Shown here: positions 6,493-13,604 of the stretch, in pieces
Position numbering within the stretch: position 1 is the first letter of the stretch
Layout of the letters: each line of letters starts with the position of its first letter
Origin: JAZDJP01 sp043803805
GTDB lineage: Bacteria > Planctomycetota > JAZDJP01
Assembly: GCA_043803805.1 (NCBI GenBank)
Contig: JAZDJP010000130.1
Location: forward strand, 1 to 19,244
Length of the DNA stretch: 19,244 bases
Reading direction: 5' to 3'
Translations under genes and position numbers: made by a program
The notes under the pieces: model-generated
What the model saw: only the letters and a program-made list of their open reading frames with translations
Told to the model about the DNA's origin: nothing
The model's database searches: none

Positions 6493-7716
6493 ATGACGGT
6501 TGTCTTTGATCGCATCGAGGATGTCCTGACGGATCTCCGCGCGGGACGGATGGTCGTCGTCGCCGACGACGAGGACCGCGAGAACGAAGGGGATTTCGTC
6601 CAGCCGGCCGAGACGATCAGCGCCGCGGACGTGAATTTCATGACGAAGGAGGGCCGCGGACTCCTCTGCGTCGCCCTCGCGGACGAACGGCTCCGGGCCC
6701 TCAACCTCGATCCCATGGTGGTGGACAACACCGCCCTTCACGGCACCGCCTTCACGGTCTCGGTGGACGCCCGGCGCGGGGTGACCACGGGCATCTCGGC
6801 CCCGGACCGGGCGAGGACCATCCGCCTGCTCGTGGATCCCCGGACGAAACCCGCCGACCTCTCCCGCCCCGGACATGTCTTTCCCCTCCGGGCCTATCCC
6901 GGCGGTGTCCTGCGACGGGCCGGGCATACCGAAGCGGCGGTGGACCTGGCGCGCCTGGCGGGTTTCCGGCCGGCGGGGGTCATCTGCGAAATCCTGAACG
7001 ACGACGGATCCATGGCGCGGGGGGGCGATCTCGCGGCCATCGCCCGGCGCCACGCGCTCCGGTTTTGCCGCATCGCGGACATCATCCGGCACCGCCGGCG
7101 GACGGAACGCCTCGTGGAGAAGATCGCCGAGACGGACCTGCCGACGGACATGGGGACGTTCCGCCTTCAGCTGTACAAGTCCGTGCTCGACGGCGACATC
7201 CACGTGGCCCTGGTGATGGGGCGACCCGGGCGGGGCCGGCCCGTGCCGAGCCCGGTGCGTGTCCGCGTCCACTCCGAGTGCCTGACCGGGGACATCTTCG
7301 GCTCCCGGCGATGCGACTGCGGGGAGCAGCTTCGGGCGGCGCTCCGGGCGGTGGCCCGGGCCCGGGAGGGGGTGGTCCTCTACATGCGGCAGGAGGGCCG
7401 GGGGATCGGCCTGGAGAACAAGATCAAGGCCTACGCCCTTCAGCGGAAGCAGGGGCTCGACACCGTGGAGGCGAACGAGCGGCTCGGCCTCCCGGCGGAC
7501 CTCCGGGACTACGGCATCGGGGCCCAGATTCTGCGGGACTTGGGCCTGCGGAAGATCCGCCTCCTCACGAACAACCCGCGCAAAGTGGTGGGGCTCGAGG
7601 GATACGGCCTCGAGATCATCGAGCGCGTGCCCCTGGAGATCCCGTCCCACCGTCACAACCGGAAATACCTCCGGACGAAACGCGACAAAATGGGGCACTG
7701 GCTGACGGGGGTATAG
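6493..7716 (+). CDS. ribBA: bifunctional DHBP synthase / GTP cyclohydrolase II
   Basis: This 407-residue protein supplies both precursors of riboflavin. The N-terminal RibB domain (about 1-200) makes 3,4-dihydroxy-2-butanone 4-phosphate from ribulose 5-phosphate. The C-terminal RibA domain (about 210-395) opens GTP to a diaminopyrimidine. RibB is shown by DDEDRENEGDF (25-35), HGTAFTVSVDA (83-93) and RAGHTEAAVDLARLAG (142-157). RibA is shown by the zinc cysteines Cys263, Cys274 and Cys276 in CLTGDIFGSRRCDCG, the MRQEGRGIGLENK loop (298-310), and Asp336/Arg338 before YGIGAQIL. The start is chosen at the MTVVFDRIEDVL codon because this is where family similarity begins. The upstream in-frame extension lies inside the pgsA gene. 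No ribosome binding site is evident, perhaps because the repeat replaced it. recJ starts one base after the stop. Confidence 0.96.
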   Translation: MTVVFDRIEDVLTDLRAGRMVVVADDEDRENEGDFVQPAETISAADVNFMTKEGRGLLCVALADERLRALNLDPMVVDNTALHGTAFTVSVDARRGVTTGISAPDRARTIRLLVDPRTKPADLSRPGHVFPLRAYPGGVLRRAGHTEAAVDLARLAGFRPAGVICEILNDDGSMARGGDLAAIARRHALRFCRIADIIRHRRRTERLVEKIAETDLPTDMGTFRLQLYKSVLDGDIHVALVMGRPGRGRPVPSPVRVRVHSECLTGDIFGSRRCDCGEQLRAALRAVARAREGVVLYMRQEGRGIGLENKIKAYALQRKQGLDTVEANERLGLPADLRDYGIGAQILRDLGLRKIRLLTNNPRKVVGLEGYGLEIIERVPLEIPSHRHNRKYLRTKRDKMGHWLTGV

Positions 7717-7717
7717 G

Positions 7718-9478
7718 ATGCGGGTTCCAGCCACCGACCGCCCGAAGATGGATCCCCGCTGGGTGGTGAAGCCGGCCCCGGGCCGGGAGGCGCGGGCGCT
7801 CGCCGGCGAAACGGGCCTCTCGACGCTCACGGCCGCGTGCCTGATCCACCGCGGGGTGGACACCGCCGACGCCGCGCGACGCTTCCTGCGCCCGGGACTC
7901 CAGGACCTGCACGATCCGGGAACCCTGCCCGGCGTCCCCGAGGCGGCCGCGCGCATCCGGTCGGCCCTCCGCGCCGGGGAAAAGATCCTCGTGTGCGGGG
8001 ATTACGACGCCGACGGCATCACCGGCACCGCCATCCTGGTGAATTTTCTGCGGCTCCTGGGCGCCGACACGGAATACTTCATCCCGCGCCGCGCCGTGGA
8101 GGGATACGGCCTCTCCGGCGACGCCCTGAACGCCGCGGCGGACCGCGGGGTGCGCCTCGTCATCAGCGTGGACTGCGGCATTACCGCCTTCAAGGAGGCG
8201 CGGATCGCCCGGGAACGGGGGATGGACCTTGTCATCACGGATCATCACGAACCGGCGAGGGAACTCCCGGAGGCCTTCGCCCTCATCAACGCCAAACTCC
8301 CGGGGAGCCCGTATCCGTTCCGGGAGATCTCCGGCAGCGGTACGGCGTTCAAACTGGCCTGGGGGGCGGCGCAGGCCTATTCGAACGCCCCGCGCGTCAC
8401 GGGGCCGTTCCGGGAATTTCTCCTGGAGGCGATGGCGCTCGCGGGGCTGGGGACCATCGCGGACGTCGTGCCCCTGACGGGGGAAAACCGGACGTTCGCG
8501 GCGTTCGGGCTGAGGGCTCTGGCGCGCTCCGGCCGGCCCGGCATCACGGCCCTTCGGCGGGCGGCGCGGATCGACGGAAAAACCCTCGACGCGAAACAGG
8601 TGGCGTTCCGGATGGCCCCGCGCCTGAACGCCCTGGGGCGTCTGGGGGACGCGACCGCGGCGGTGGAGCTTTTCACCACGGATTCCGCGGATCGCGCGGA
8701 CGCCATCGCCGCGGATCTCGAGACCAGCAACCGCCGGCGGCAGGAGATCGAACGGGAAATTCTCGCCTCGGCCCGGGAGCGGCTGGACGACGCCCCGATT
8801 CCCTGGGGGATCGTCCTCGAGGACGCGGCGTGGCACGAGGGAGTCATCGGCATCGTGGCGTCAAAACTCGCGGAGGAGATTCACCGGCCGGCGGTTCTGA
8901 TCGCGGTGAAGGGCGACACGGCCCGCGGCTCGGGACGGTCCATTCCCGGAGTGCCCCTCCACCGCGTGCTCGAATCCTGCGGGGATGTCCTCACGCGGTT
9001 CGGCGGACACGCCCAGGCGGCGGGATTCGAGATCCGGACGCGCGACATCCCGGTCTTCCGGGAACGCTTTGCGGCCGCGGTGCGGGACAGCCTCGGCGGG
9101 GCGCCGCCGCAGCCGGAGATCCTCGCGGACGCGGAGGTGTCCCTCGACGCAATCACCCCGGAGGTCGCCGCGGAGCTCGCGCGCCTGGCGCCGTTCGGAA
9201 ACGGCAACCCGGAGCCCCTCTTCGTCGCCCGCGCCGTGACGATCGCGGACGGCCCGCGGCCGATGGGCGCCGAAGGCCGCCACCTCGAATGGCGGCTACG
9301 GCAGGGAACGGCGTTTTTCCGCGCGGTGGGATTCGGCTGGGGCCCCCGCTACGAGGCGCTCGCGGCCGTCCGGGGCCCCGTGAGCATCGTGTTCCAACCG
9401 TCCCTGAATGAGTGGCAGGGCCGGACGCAACTGGAACTGATCCTCCAGGACCTGCGCGCGACGGACGACGTCCCATGA
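7718..9478 (+). CDS. recJ: single-stranded-DNA-specific exonuclease RecJ
   Basis: RecJ degrades single-stranded DNA 5' to 3' in recombination and mismatch or base-excision repair. The 586-residue protein has the DHH-family metal motifs in order: DYDADGITG (95-103), VDCG (151-154), DHH (175-177) and GTIADVVPL (245-253). NALGR (304-308) follows. The DHHA1 part carries HEGVIGIVASKL (373-384), GSGRSI (404-409) and RFGGHAQAAGF (427-437), then PFGNGNPEP (492-500) of the OB-fold region. All catalytic residues I can place are intact and the length is normal. The first ATG, one base after the ribBA stop with a G-rich stretch upstream, was chosen. ATG 7748 is an in-frame alternative that lacks a ribosome binding site. 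Its stop overlaps the next gene by ATGA, so it is part of a tightly packed operon. Confidence 0.96.
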   Translation: MRVPATDRPKMDPRWVVKPAPGREARALAGETGLSTLTAACLIHRGVDTADAARRFLRPGLQDLHDPGTLPGVPEAAARIRSALRAGEKILVCGDYDADGITGTAILVNFLRLLGADTEYFIPRRAVEGYGLSGDALNAAADRGVRLVISVDCGITAFKEARIARERGMDLVITDHHEPARELPEAFALINAKLPGSPYPFREISGSGTAFKLAWGAAQAYSNAPRVTGPFREFLLEAMALAGLGTIADVVPLTGENRTFAAFGLRALARSGRPGITALRRAARIDGKTLDAKQVAFRMAPRLNALGRLGDATAAVELFTTDSADRADAIAADLETSNRRRQEIEREILASARERLDDAPIPWGIVLEDAAWHEGVIGIVASKLAEEIHRPAVLIAVKGDTARGSGRSIPGVPLHRVLESCGDVLTRFGGHAQAAGFEIRTRDIPVFRERFAAAVRDSLGGAPPQPEILADAEVSLDAITPEVAAELARLAPFGNGNPEPLFVARAVTIADGPRPMGAEGRHLEWRLRQGTAFFRAVGFGWGPRYEALAAVRGPVSIVFQPSLNEWQGRTQLELILQDLRATDDVP

Positions 9479-10395
9479 CCGGATACCTGCTCTACCGGAT
9501 CATGATGTTCATCTCGCTCACGTTTCCCCTGCGATTCACCTACTGGGTGGCCCTGCGGGTCGCGGACCTCCATTACCTGTTCGACCGCCGGGCGCGGGAA
9601 TGCGTCCGGAAAAACATCCGCCGGATCCTGGGGGCCCCGGCCCCGGAGAGCCGCGTCCGGTACGAGACGCGGTGGACGTTCCGACACTTCGGGAAATACC
9701 TCGGGGAATTTTTCCGGTTCGACCGGTTCGACCGGACGTTCCTGGACCAGTATGTCCGCGTCGAGGAGGTCCGTCACATTGATGAAGCCCTGAAACGGGG
9801 GAAGGGATGCATCGCCCTCTCCGCCCACTTCACGAACTGGGAACTGGGCCTGTGCAACCTCGCGTTCCTGGGATACCCCGTCAACGCCATCGTCCGGGAG
9901 CATGTGAATCCGCGCGTGAATGATTTGTTTTTACGCCAGAGGACGGGCAAGGGGATCCGCGTGTTCTTCCCGGGCGCCGCCGTCCGGAGTTGCTTCGCGG
10001 CCCTCGCCGGGAACGAGATCGTCGCCATCCTCGGAGACCGGGATTTCAGCGGCAAGGGGATCGCGGTGGACTTCTTCGGGGCGAAGGCCGTTTTTCCGCG
10101 GGGGCCGGCCCACCTGGCGCTCCGCACCGGGGCGGTGATCATTCCAACCTTTTTCCTCCGGCGTTCCAACGACGCGTTCGTCCTGCGGTTTCATCCGCCG
10201 ATCGCGTGGAATCCCGCCGCGGACCACGAGACCCAGGCGCGGGAAATCATCGAGGCGTACGCCCGGCTGTGCGAGGAGTACATTTCGCGCGATCCATCCC
10301 TCTGGTGCGTCTTCGACGACTTCTGGGGGGAGCCGATGCGGAAGGAGCGGCCGCTGGGAGGATTCCATCGAAAGGCCGTCACTCGTGAAGCGTGA
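9475..10395 (+). CDS. LpxL/HtrB-family lipid A acyltransferase-like protein
   Basis: A 306-residue lysophospholipid-acyltransferase-superfamily protein. The closest known role is secondary acylation of Kdo2-lipid A at the inner face of the cytoplasmic membrane, supporting a Gram-negative envelope. An N-terminal hydrophobic segment (about 5-30) would anchor it. The catalytic HX4E motif is HFTNWE (118-123). Further family features are the GDRD (187-190) and VDFFG (198-202) segments and PRGPAHLALRTGAVIIP (208-224). The start is set by the ATGA overlap with recJ; the upstream in-frame extension is inside recJ. The C-terminus (VTREA) ends inside a repeat of the type CGTGAAGCGTGAAACGT, so its tail is probably not ancestral. 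The acyl donor and lipid acceptor cannot be told; a phosphatidylinositol-mannoside-type acyltransferase is a less likely alternative. Confidence 0.85.
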   Translation: MTGYLLYRIMMFISLTFPLRFTYWVALRVADLHYLFDRRARECVRKNIRRILGAPAPESRVRYETRWTFRHFGKYLGEFFRFDRFDRTFLDQYVRVEEVRHIDEALKRGKGCIALSAHFTNWELGLCNLAFLGYPVNAIVREHVNPRVNDLFLRQRTGKGIRVFFPGAAVRSCFAALAGNEIVAILGDRDFSGKGIAVDFFGAKAVFPRGPAHLALRTGAVIIPTFFLRRSNDAFVLRFHPPIAWNPAADHETQAREIIEAYARLCEEYISRDPSLWCVFDDFWGEPMRKERPLGGFHRKAVTREA

Positions 10396-10511
10396 AACGT
10401 ATCTCGCAGAAAAACCGCACCACGGGAACACGGAAGAACAACAGAAACAAGGAAATCAATTCAGAATAAGATTCCTTCAACTCGGAACTCTGAACTCTCA
10501 ACTCAGAACTC
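10384..10511. repeat. mixed simple repeats between acyltransferase and glycosyltransferase genes
   Basis: Three repeat types follow one another. The first is CGTGAAGCGTGAAACGT (10384-10400), which includes the acyltransferase stop. The second is CACGGGAACACGG (10421-10433), a variant of the 13-mer at 5742-5870. The third is a run of five AACTC units between 10479 and 10511 (at 10479, 10486, 10493, 10500 and 10507), mostly with a 7-bp period. No gene or terminator is visible in the 141-bp gap. Confidence 0.8.
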
Positions 10512-10536
10512 TTGCTGATACAAGGGGTAAACCGTG

Positions 10537-11226
10537 ATGCGCATTGTCGTGGTCATCCCTGCTTTCCACGAGTCCGCACGGGTGGGCGCGGTGGTCGCCG
10601 GGGCCCGGCCGCGCGTGGAACGGGTCTACGTCGTGGACGACGGATCCCGGGACGGCACCGCGGAGGCGGCGCGCGCGGCGCGCGCGGAAGTTCTCGTTCA
10701 CGAAACCAACCGCGGAAAGGGCGCGGCCCTCGCGACGGGATTCGCCGCGGCGCTCGCGGCCGGATTCGATGCCGTCGTCACCCTCGACGCGGACGGCCAA
10801 CATGATCCGAACGAAATTCCAAAACTGGCGGCCGCCGCGGAAACGGCGGATGTCGTCGTCGGTTGCCGGATGACGGACCCCTCCGGGATGCCGCTCGTCC
10901 GGCGCTGGACGAACCGGTTCATGTCATGGGTAATCTCGAAACTCGCGGGACGGCGCATCCGGGACAGCCAGTCGGGGTATCGCCTGTTCCGGCGGGCGGT
11001 GCTCGAACGGGTAACTCTCGACACGGCGCATTTCGAAAGCGAATCCCAGATTCTGATCCGGGCCTGCCGGGCGGGTTTCCGCCTCGCGGAAGTCCCGGTG
11101 CGTGTGATTTACGGCGCCGAGAAAAGCAAAATCCGACCGGCGCGGGACACTCTCCGTTTTTTTCGATTTGTCATCCGGGAGATTCGGTGGATTCGGAGGA
11201 ACGGGAAATGGGGGAATGGGGAATGA
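10537..11226 (+). CDS. family 2 glycosyltransferase, polyprenol-phosphate mannosyltransferase-like
   Basis: A GT-A fold glycosyltransferase resembling dolichyl/polyprenyl-phosphate mannose or glucose synthases, which load a sugar from a nucleotide donor onto a membrane lipid carrier. The 229 residues contain VVVIPAF at the N-terminus and the donor-site DDGSRDG (34-40). They also contain NRGKGAAL (58-65), the metal-binding DADGQHDP (84-91), DSQSGYRLF (143-151) and the C-terminal YGAEKSKI (192-199) typical of the DPM1-like group. No transmembrane anchor domain follows, so it is the short form. ATG 10537 is used; GTG 10534 in frame is equally possible, with an AGGGG at 10523-10527 serving either. 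The last residues (NGKWGNGE) run into the next repeat. The sugar and acceptor are not determinable. Confidence 0.88.
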   Translation: MRIVVVIPAFHESARVGAVVAGARPRVERVYVVDDGSRDGTAEAARAARAEVLVHETNRGKGAALATGFAAALAAGFDAVVTLDADGQHDPNEIPKLAAAAETADVVVGCRMTDPSGMPLVRRWTNRFMSWVISKLAGRRIRDSQSGYRLFRRAVLERVTLDTAHFESESQILIRACRAGFRLAEVPVRVIYGAEKSKIRPARDTLRFFRFVIREIRWIRRNGKWGNGE

Positions 11227-11257
11227 AATTCCGAGTGACGAATTCCGAATGTCGAAT
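11223..11257. repeat. ATGAAATTCCGA ... CCGAATGTCGAAT repeat module
   Basis: ATGAAATTCCGA (11223-11234) is followed after 10 bases by CCGAATGTCGAAT (11245-11257). The same two blocks recur at 13285-13296 and 13354-13366, separated there by a 57-bp insert. The module begins at the stop codon of the glycosyltransferase gene. Confidence 0.8.
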
Positions 11258-11265
11258 CAAGACAC

Positions 11266-11271
11266 GAAGGA
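11266..11271 (+). promoter_or_regulatory. ribosome binding site deciding the lipoprotein start
   Basis: GAAGGA lies five bases ahead of the ATG at 11277. It favours this start over the in-frame ATG at 11223 inside the repeat module, and it places a lipobox-bearing signal peptide directly at the N-terminus. Confidence 0.65.
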
Positions 11272-11276
11272 CCTTC

Positions 11277-11912
11277 ATGGGACGATTGGCGCACGTCATG
11301 CTCGTTGGCATGGTTTTATTCGGTTGCGGCAAGGCAAATGACAAACCGGCTCCCAAAACCGCCCCGCCGCCCCAACCGGGCAGCGTTGTTTCCGTCAAGA
11401 GAGACACGAATGCATACAATAAGTTGATCGGTGTGGTTTCCATTAAAATTGCCAAGGACGGTTCAAGACAAGTTGCCTTGCGGGTAAAAAACGATACGAA
11501 ACAGGTTCTGTGGATTCCATTTTCCTACGAAGAGGGGATCGCATGTGAAGCCGTCAACATCACGCAACCGACAGGATCGGGGGGAACGACGTGCCACATG
11601 GATTATTTTAACGTGTGTCAATTCCCAAAAAGTTTCCGAAGGTTGAGGCCCGGCGAGACAAAGGAATATGTATGCAAGCTGCCCGATCGCATCTGGGGGC
11701 AATTCGAGGTCGAGATATGGTCTGGTTGTCGTAACGAAAAGGGCGAACGGGTTGATTTGGAAACAAAGAATGCCGCCTTGAAAGACAGCGAGGTGTTGAT
11801 TGAAATCGTGGAAGGAACGGGAATGGCCCCTCGCAACATTTTGACAAAGGACGATCCCCCCTTCCATCCGGGCGAGGTGAAGGATATTATGCCGTCAACA
11901 ACGGAGAAATGA
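11277..11912 (+). CDS. putative lipoprotein of unknown function
   Basis: I do not recognise a family for this 211-residue protein. The N-terminus is a short basic then hydrophobic signal (MGRLAHVMLVGMVLFGC) with a lipobox-like LFGC and Cys17 as the lipidation site. A proline-rich linker follows at about 24-36 (PAPKTAPPPQPG). The mature part has four to five further cysteines, around IACEAVN, TTCHMDYFNVCQF, YVCKL and SGCRNE. Those could form disulphides if the protein is periplasmic. The mid-region (VALRVKNDTKQVLWIPF) reads like a beta-rich domain of the kind seen in accessory envelope proteins. Base composition is less GC-rich than the neighbours, which hints at recent acquisition. The gene overlaps the ugd reading by ATGA, so the two may be co-transcribed. 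The longer upstream in-frame reading lies inside the glycosyltransferase gene and was rejected. Confidence 0.7.
   Translation: MGRLAHVMLVGMVLFGCGKANDKPAPKTAPPPQPGSVVSVKRDTNAYNKLIGVVSIKIAKDGSRQVALRVKNDTKQVLWIPFSYEEGIACEAVNITQPTGSGGTTCHMDYFNVCQFPKSFRRLRPGETKEYVCKLPDRIWGQFEVEIWSGCRNEKGERVDLETKNAALKDSEVLIEIVEGTGMAPRNILTKDDPPFHPGEVKDIMPSTTEK
11903..11906 (+). promoter_or_regulatory. ribosome binding site deciding the ugd start
   Basis: GGAG at 11903-11906 is eight bases ahead of ATG 11915 but only two ahead of ATG 11909. This favours the shorter form, which begins directly at the nucleotide-binding strand. Confidence 0.5.
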
Positions 11913-11914
11913 TC

Positions 11915-13219
11915 ATGAACATCGCCGTCGTTGGCGCGGGATACGTGGGACTGGTCACGGCCGTGTGCTTCGCCGAGAAGGGGCACCGGGTGACCCTGGT
12001 GGAGATCGACCGGGGCAAGATCCGGGCGCTCCGGCGCGGAAAATCGCCCATCTACGAACCCGGGCTCGAGGCGGCCATGCGCTCGGCCGTCGCGGCCGGA
12101 TTTCTCACCTTCACGACGGACATGGACGCCGGCGTCCGCGACGCCGAAGTCGTCTTCCTCACGGTCGGCACCCCGCCGAAGCCGGAGGGCGGCGCGGACC
12201 TGTCGTTCCTCCACCGGGCGGCCGCCGACATCGGGAAGGCGCTCCGGCGCTACACGGTCATCGTCGAGAAGAGCACCGTCCCCGTCGCGACCGGGGCGTC
12301 GCTCGCGCGCATCCTCGAACGGAACATCCCCGTGCGCACGCGCGGGGAGCGGCTTTTTGACATCGTGTCGAACCCGGAGTTCCTCCGCGAGGGCCAGGCC
12401 ATCGGCGATTCGCGCCGTCCCGACCGCGTCGTCATCGGCGTGGACAGCCCGCGGGCCGAGGCCGTCCTCCAACGGCTCTACCGCGACTTCCACGCGCCGC
12501 TCTTGGTCACGAGCATGAAGAGCGCGGAACTCATCAAGCACGCCTCCAATTCGTTTTTGGCGCTCAAGATCTCCTACATCAACGCCGTCAGCCGCATCTG
12601 CGAACTCGCGGGGGCGGACGTCCGCGAGGTGGCGGAGGGGATGGGGCTCGACCGGCGCATCGGCCGGGCGTTCCTCGACGCGGGCATCGGCTACGGCGGC
12701 TCCTGTTTCCCGAAGGACGTGGCGGCCTTCGCCCACGCGGCGCGGGAACTGGGCTATGACTTCCGGCTCCTCCGGGAGGTGGAGCGCATCAATCGCGGCC
12801 AGCGACGTCACGCCCTCCGGAAAATCACCCGGGCGGCGGGGGGAACATTAAAAGGCCGGACGATCGCCGTGCTTGGGCTCGCGTTCAAACCGGGCACCGA
12901 CGACATCCGGGAGTCCCCGGTGCTCGAAATCCTCCCGGAGCTCCTCCGGGCCGGCGCGCGGGTCCGGGCGTACGACCCCCGGGCGATGGCGAACGTGAAG
13001 CGTCTCCTGCCCCGCGTCCGTTACGCGCGGAACGCCTATGATGCGGTGAAGGGGGCCCGGGTTCTCTTCATCGCCACCGAGTGGGACGAATTCACGAAAC
13101 TGGATCTCGGACGGGTGAAACGCCTCATGCGCGCGCCCGTGATCGTGGACGGGCGGAATTGCCTGGAACCGGAGGCGGTGAGGAAACAGGGATTCGTCTA
13201 TCTGGGAATCGGGAGGTGA
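11915..13219 (+). CDS. ugd: UDP-glucose 6-dehydrogenase
   Basis: The enzyme oxidises UDP-glucose to UDP-glucuronate with two NAD molecules in the cytoplasm, feeding capsule, lipopolysaccharide or other surface polysaccharides. The 434-residue protein opens with the Rossmann motif GAGYVGLVTAVCFAEKGH (7-24). The IEPGLE-like IYEPGLE (46-52), VGTPPKPEG (84-92) and VSNPEFLREG (151-160) are family hallmarks. Lys207 and Asn212 lie in ELIKHASNSFLALKIS (205-220), and the catalytic Cys264 lies in GYGGSCFPKD (259-268). The C-terminal domain has VLGLAFKPGTDDIRESP (319-335). Everything expected is present. The start at 11915 is chosen by the upstream GGAG; 11909 is possible. The UDP-sugar epimerase at 4803 could use the product. 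Confidence 0.96.
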   Translation: MNIAVVGAGYVGLVTAVCFAEKGHRVTLVEIDRGKIRALRRGKSPIYEPGLEAAMRSAVAAGFLTFTTDMDAGVRDAEVVFLTVGTPPKPEGGADLSFLHRAAADIGKALRRYTVIVEKSTVPVATGASLARILERNIPVRTRGERLFDIVSNPEFLREGQAIGDSRRPDRVVIGVDSPRAEAVLQRLYRDFHAPLLVTSMKSAELIKHASNSFLALKISYINAVSRICELAGADVREVAEGMGLDRRIGRAFLDAGIGYGGSCFPKDVAAFAHAARELGYDFRLLREVERINRGQRRHALRKITRAAGGTLKGRTIAVLGLAFKPGTDDIRESPVLEILPELLRAGARVRAYDPRAMANVKRLLPRVRYARNAYDAVKGARVLFIATEWDEFTKLDLGRVKRLMRAPVIVDGRNCLEPEAVRKQGFVYLGIGR

Positions 13220-13229
13220 AGAAGTCTGA

Positions 13230-13277
13230 GAGTCTTGGAGTCTTGGAGTCTTGGAGTCTTGGAGTCTTGGAGTCCGG
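13230..13277. repeat. tandem 8-bp repeat GAGTCTTG
   Basis: Five exact copies of GAGTCTTG run from 13230 to 13269, followed by a degenerate sixth, GAGTCCGG (13270-13277). The array begins 11 bases after the ugd stop. Copies are directly adjacent with no spacers, so it is a microsatellite-like array and not a CRISPR. Confidence 0.9.
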
Positions 13278-13284
13278 GAGTCGG

Positions 13285-13366
13285 ATGAAATTCCGACCCT
13301 CCTTCGCTAAAGCTTCGGAGGGCTCTGCGAAGCCTTTTGGCGAAGCAGGGATGCCGAATGTCGAAT
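13285..13366. repeat. second ATGAAATTCCGA...CCGAATGTCGAAT module, with nested palindromic insert
   Basis: The two conserved blocks of the 11223-11257 module recur at 13285-13296 and 13354-13366. The 10 bases between them are replaced by a 57-bp segment (13297-13353). That segment contains CCCTCC (13297-13302) pairing with GGAGGG, an AAGCTT core, and two GCGAAGC-type blocks. It resembles a widespread dispersed repeat and appears to have inserted into an older repeat copy. Confidence 0.7.
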
Positions 13367-13384
13367 TAAACCGGAAACGATGAT

Positions 13385-13515
13385 TCTCCCATCACGGCTA
13401 AAATGAACCTGGCCGATGCCTTTGCCGCGGCGCTGGCGAAGGAGAAAAGGCGGAACTCGTGACGGGGGGTCCCGAATTCAAGGCGGTGGAGAAGGAGATT
13501 CGGGTGAGATGGCTC
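13385..13515 (+). pseudogene. 3' remnant of a PIN-domain (VapC-like) toxin gene, frameshifted
   Basis: From 13403 one frame reads MNLADAFAAALAKEK and then stops at 13460-13462. The next frame, entered by adding one base in the AAAA run at 13445-13448, continues KAELVTGGPEFKAVEKEI (about 13450-13500) and ends RVRWL at 13515. Joined, this is the C-terminal third of VapC-type PIN-domain ribonucleases, where a LADAFAAALA helix, LVTGDPEF (here GGPEF) and a terminal RWL are typical. The family Asp in GDPEF is replaced by Gly. The N-terminal two thirds are missing, replaced by the repeat region, and the usual stop after RWL is lost. It cannot encode an active toxin. Confidence 0.6.
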
Positions 13516-13604
13516 ACGCAACCCGCCAATCACACCGGATTCCCGGATATCCCGAACAACTCCGTTTCCCCGCGATTTTGCTTCACGGCAACACCATTTC
13601 AATT

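Noticed and set aside
6394..7956. Minus-strand frame of about 520 codons opposite ribBA
   Set aside because: It is a shadow of ribBA, whose complete RibB and RibA motifs are on the plus strand.
7616..8836. Minus-strand frame of about 406 codons opposite recJ
   Set aside because: It is a shadow; all DHH-family motifs of RecJ are on the plus strand.
13230..13277. GAGTCTTG array as a CRISPR
   Set aside because: Units are 8 bp, directly adjacent, with no spacers and no cas genes nearby.
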